From Prevotella sp. (GTDB lineage: Bacteria > Bacteroidota > Bacteroidia > Bacteroidales > Bacteroidaceae), in assembly GCA_017474925.1 (NCBI GenBank), contig JAFVGN010000056.1, positions 1-51,137 on the forward strand: a stretch of 51,137 bases of DNA, given 5' to 3'. The notes below the pieces were generated by a model. That model did no database searches and was not told the origin of the DNA. It worked only from the letters and a program-made list of their open reading frames with translations. This document shows positions 49,195 to 51,137 of the stretch, piece by piece. Each line of letters opens with the position of its first letter. Within the stretch, counting starts at the first letter, position 1. A program made the translations under genes and the position numbers.

Positions 49195-49755
49195 CAATTT
49201 ATCCCTTTTTCACAACCACCCGCCCCTCCTTATCATAAGGAGGCACCACTACTTTTCGAAATCCCCCGGCTCCACCACTTTTTTCGAACATCCCTTTTTC
49301 GAACAACCTCAGTCCCCTTCACCCTTGAAGGGGGTCCACCTCTCCCCGTATCCCCTCTCCTCAGGCGAGGGGAAAAACAAAAGGTTGCAGAAGCCATCAA
49401 CCTTTTGTAGTGTTTTGGTATCGCGGGACGACGCGATGAAGTCTTTGACGGCTGCGCGTTGAGAAGCGAAAACCTTTACCAAATGGTATCGCGGGACGAC
49501 GCGATGGACTTTTTATAAGGCTGCGCGGTGGCAGAGCGATGGCGTTTTTTGAATGGCTGCGCGTTGGGAAGCGATGGCGTTTTTTAAAACGGCTGCGCGG
49601 GACAGAGCGATTGGCTTTTTCTTCTTCGAGGAACGAGGAACGAGGAAGGAGGAACGAGAACACTCCGAGGGCAGAAATATACCCGCAAAACATATCTCCT
49701 TCCTCGTTACTCCTTACTCCTTCCTCGAAAACTGGACATTTCTCCTTCCTCGAAA
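49195..49755. repeat. Composite intergenic repeat, copy 6, inverted and extended
   Basis: The modules occur in opposite orientation to copies 1-5: CACAACCACCCGCCCCTCC first, G/C blocks, the AAAAGGTTG hairpin (49377-49408), then at least four REP-like palindromes (GGTATCGCGGGACGACGCG; GGCTGCGCGTTGGGAAGCG) and a low-complexity GAGGAACGAGGAAGGAGG stretch with its complement (CTCCTTCCTCG) to 49755. No gene seen. Confidence 0.85.
49377..49408 (-). terminator. AAAAGGTTG hairpin, copy 6 (inverted)
   Basis: Same 11-bp stem with loop CAGAAGCCAT, opposite orientation; it lies downstream of the UpxY-type gene on the minus strand. Confidence 0.55.
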
Positions 49756-49761
49756 ACCACC

Positions 49762-50436
49762 TTAGTCGTTTGTTTCGACTTTTTCCAGGAAGTGGGAGGG
49801 GATGTAGGCGGTGGTTAAGCCGGACTGCAGGCCCTTGATATAGATGACTACACGCTTTTGTCGGGCGATGCGGGCAACACGGCCCGTAATGCCTTCGAAG
49901 GGACCAAAGGTGACACGCACCAACTCGTCAGACACGAAATGGCAGGTCTTCAAATCGACCTCCATCACATGCTCGTCGAGCAAGGCCGTGGCCTTGACCA
50001 ACGGCTCCATGTCCCGGGAACTAATCACCAACGGGGGATTGTAACCATTGACGCCTGTATCGAAATGGTTGTAATAGTAGGTGGTGTAACGCGACTCCCT
50101 GGAGTTCCTGACATACTTCTCGGCTTCTTGCTCCGTCACGTAGGCAAAAAGAAGGTTCATGAAAGGAAGCAGCTTTCTCTGCTTCTTGCCTGTCTCCTTG
50201 TTACGGATGTCTTTCCAGACCTTGGCCAGATAGACGTAGGTGCCGTCTTCAATGATGGCGTCTGCAACGGCCTGAGCCTTACCATACTTGATACGGAGAA
50301 CATACCACCCTCTTTCTTCGCATGGGGCATATCTTACCGACACCCCTGTCTTTGAGCTTTTCGCTTCGGGGAAGACAAAGGAGGCAAATCCTTTGCTGTT
50401 TTCATCCTTGATACTAGCATTATCCAACGCGTTCAT
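49762..50436 (-). CDS. UpxY-type NusG family antiterminator
   Basis: A 224-residue NusG paralogue. An unusual 45-residue N-terminal extension precedes the NGN domain (RGWYVLRIKYGKAQAVADAI, then FMNLLFAYVTEQEAEKYV), and a C-terminal KOW domain follows (VRVTFGPFEGITGRVARIA). In Bacteroides, UpxY proteins are the first genes of capsular polysaccharide operons and prevent premature termination within them. Here the downstream region has no glycosyltransferases within 8 kb, only repeats and small genes, then YjbH-like genes. Upstream about 210 bp remain to the IS1380-type gene; no consensus promoter or invertible-promoter repeats are seen there. Confidence 0.85.
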   Translation of the reverse strand: MNALDNASIKDENSKGFASFVFPEAKSSKTGVSVRYAPCEERGWYVLRIKYGKAQAVADAIIEDGTYVYLAKVWKDIRNKETGKKQRKLLPFMNLLFAYVTEQEAEKYVRNSRESRYTTYYYNHFDTGVNGYNPPLVISSRDMEPLVKATALLDEHVMEVDLKTCHFVSDELVRVTFGPFEGITGRVARIARQKRVVIYIKGLQSGLTTAYIPSHFLEKVETND

Positions 50437-50647
50437 ATCGGACTTCCTATATCATTATAGCTCTCTTTTAGTATAACCTAAAATCCGCAACTAATAGTCA
50501 TGCGGACTAATTTTGCCGTCTTGCCATCCATCTGCGGAATCTCCAGCCACGACAGGTGCAATTACGTGTTGTCCTCGCCCAGTTTCCCCTTACCCCGTCA
50601 AGCATTATAGGGGCTTTATGCTGTCTTTGAGCCGCAAAGTCTGTTTC

Positions 50648-51137
50648 TCATCCGTCAGCAAGTGCAAAAGGGTTCAGATATGATTGGTTGTCCGTGTAGA
50701 TGTTCAGTTCATAGTGCCTTGCCGTCCTTATCCATTTGGCAGGCACGCTGATGAACTTGAACACAAAGGCTTTGATGCGGCTTGTCTTCTTCAGTCCGAA
50801 TGCTTTCGTGTCAAGCCTCCCCATGAGGAACTTGTAGAAGTTGTGTATGATTGCCGTCAGCATCAGGAACACGGTGTTCTCTGCCATGAAGGACTTTGGC
50901 AGCCTTGCCCATCCGAAGCCATTGTTCATGTCGTCAAAGATACGTTCCTTTCCGCCTCTGAGGTTATAGAACTCCACAATCTCGCGATTGGTTGATGTAT
51001 AGTAGTTGGTCAGGATGCAGCGGTAAGTGTACTCTCCTTCCCACAAGTCCTGCTCACCGTCCATGCGACGCTCCCGCTGTATGACGAGGCGATATGCCTT
51101 GCCCTCCCATTTCTCCGTGATGATGGAATTCAGTTCA
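50648..51137 (-). CDS. IS1380-type transposase, C-terminal part (cut by window edge)
   Basis: The frame is open to the right edge (…TEKWEGKAYRLVIQRERRMDGEQ), with the true start outside. The Y-x2-R-x3-E block is YNLRGGKERIFDD, followed by NGFGWARLPKSFMAENTVFLML and ISVPAKWIRTARHYELNIY, typical of the IS1380 C-terminus. It is a different member from that at the left window edge. Its stop at 50648 faces the upstream region of the UpxY-type gene, so the insertion may have removed that gene's promoter. Confidence 0.88.
   Translation of the reverse strand, partial: ELNSIITEKWEGKAYRLVIQRERRMDGEQDLWEGEYTYRCILTNYYTSTNREIVEFYNLRGGKERIFDDMNNGFGWARLPKSFMAENTVFLMLTAIIHNFYKFLMGRLDTKAFGLKKTSRIKAFVFKFISVPAKWIRTARHYELNIYTDNQSYLNPFALADG

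Noticed and set aside
41385-49755. CRISPR-like array, because short motifs recur many times
   Set aside because: Repeat spacing is irregular (kilobases), units are composite palindromes, no uniform spacers and no cas genes.
41379-49755. Integron cassette array
   Set aside because: No integrase gene and no recognisable attC-type simple/L-box arrangement; the repeats contain promoters, which attC sites do not.
50437-50647. Invertible capsule promoter upstream of the UpxY-type gene
   Set aside because: No pair of inverted repeats or consensus promoter could be found in the 210 bp before the IS1380-type gene.

Overview
The window is a Bacteroidales chromosome segment, most likely Prevotella/Segatella-like. 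The evidence is the recurring Bacteroidetes promoter form (TTTG, about 20 bp, TAnnTTTG) in front of many genes, together with lineage-typical genes: a MurF-Alr fusion, Fkp (fucokinase/GDP-fucose pyrophosphorylase), a GSCFA protein, the ftsX-DUF3098-uppP-truB-queA-folK operon, PorQ of the type IX secretion system, a 'smalltalk' miniprotein and an UpxY-type NusG paralogue. Species assignment is inference.

Layout. 1-2.6 kb: the 3' end of an IS1380-type transposase abutting a complete IS1634-type transposase, then a 600 bp gap ending in a strong promoter. 2.6-41.3 kb: mostly conserved chromosome. It holds an AlkZ-related protein and a D-2-hydroxyacid dehydrogenase; a coupled fkp/GSCFA/murF-alr operon with a divergent fucose-permease-type MFS gene; a YfhO membrane protein; mtnN, typA and rpsO; a seven-gene minus-strand run from ftsX to a GH28 polygalacturonase; a radical SAM protein; a large lipoprotein of strongly biased codon use; tRNA-Ser(GGA) with tandemly duplicated 3'-end/terminator units; tatD, a polyprenyl synthase and tonB; porQ-cmk; ispH, meaB, a DUF1573 protein, a giant alpha-2-macroglobulin and a MATE exporter.

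41.3-49.8 kb is different: an accessory stretch where small gene blocks, nearly all on the minus strand, are separated by the same composite intergenic repeat (REP-like palindromes, an 11-bp-stem hairpin, and in three places a promoter-bearing unit that is identical over 130 bp in two copies). The blocks are two YjbH-like outer-membrane genes, smalltalk, an IS66 remnant split by an intact IS1595 element, a DUF4160 three-gene operon, a coupled 48-aa/165-aa pair, a coiled-coil ORF that ends inside a repeat, and a 36-aa SEC-C zinc-ligand protein. An UpxY-type antiterminator (49.8-50.4 kb) heads this strand, but no capsule glycosyltransferases follow it. The window ends in a second, different IS1380-type transposase.

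The most noteworthy observations are the repeat-punctuated cassette arrangement with a duplicated promoter unit, a 54-bp extended promoter repeated 39 kb apart, an apparent in-frame REP-like insertion in ispH, the nested IS1595-in-IS66 insertion with a reconstructable reading frame, and a YjbH-type protein split into two overlapping genes in reversed domain order. Family names come from reading protein motifs by eye; no database search was run.
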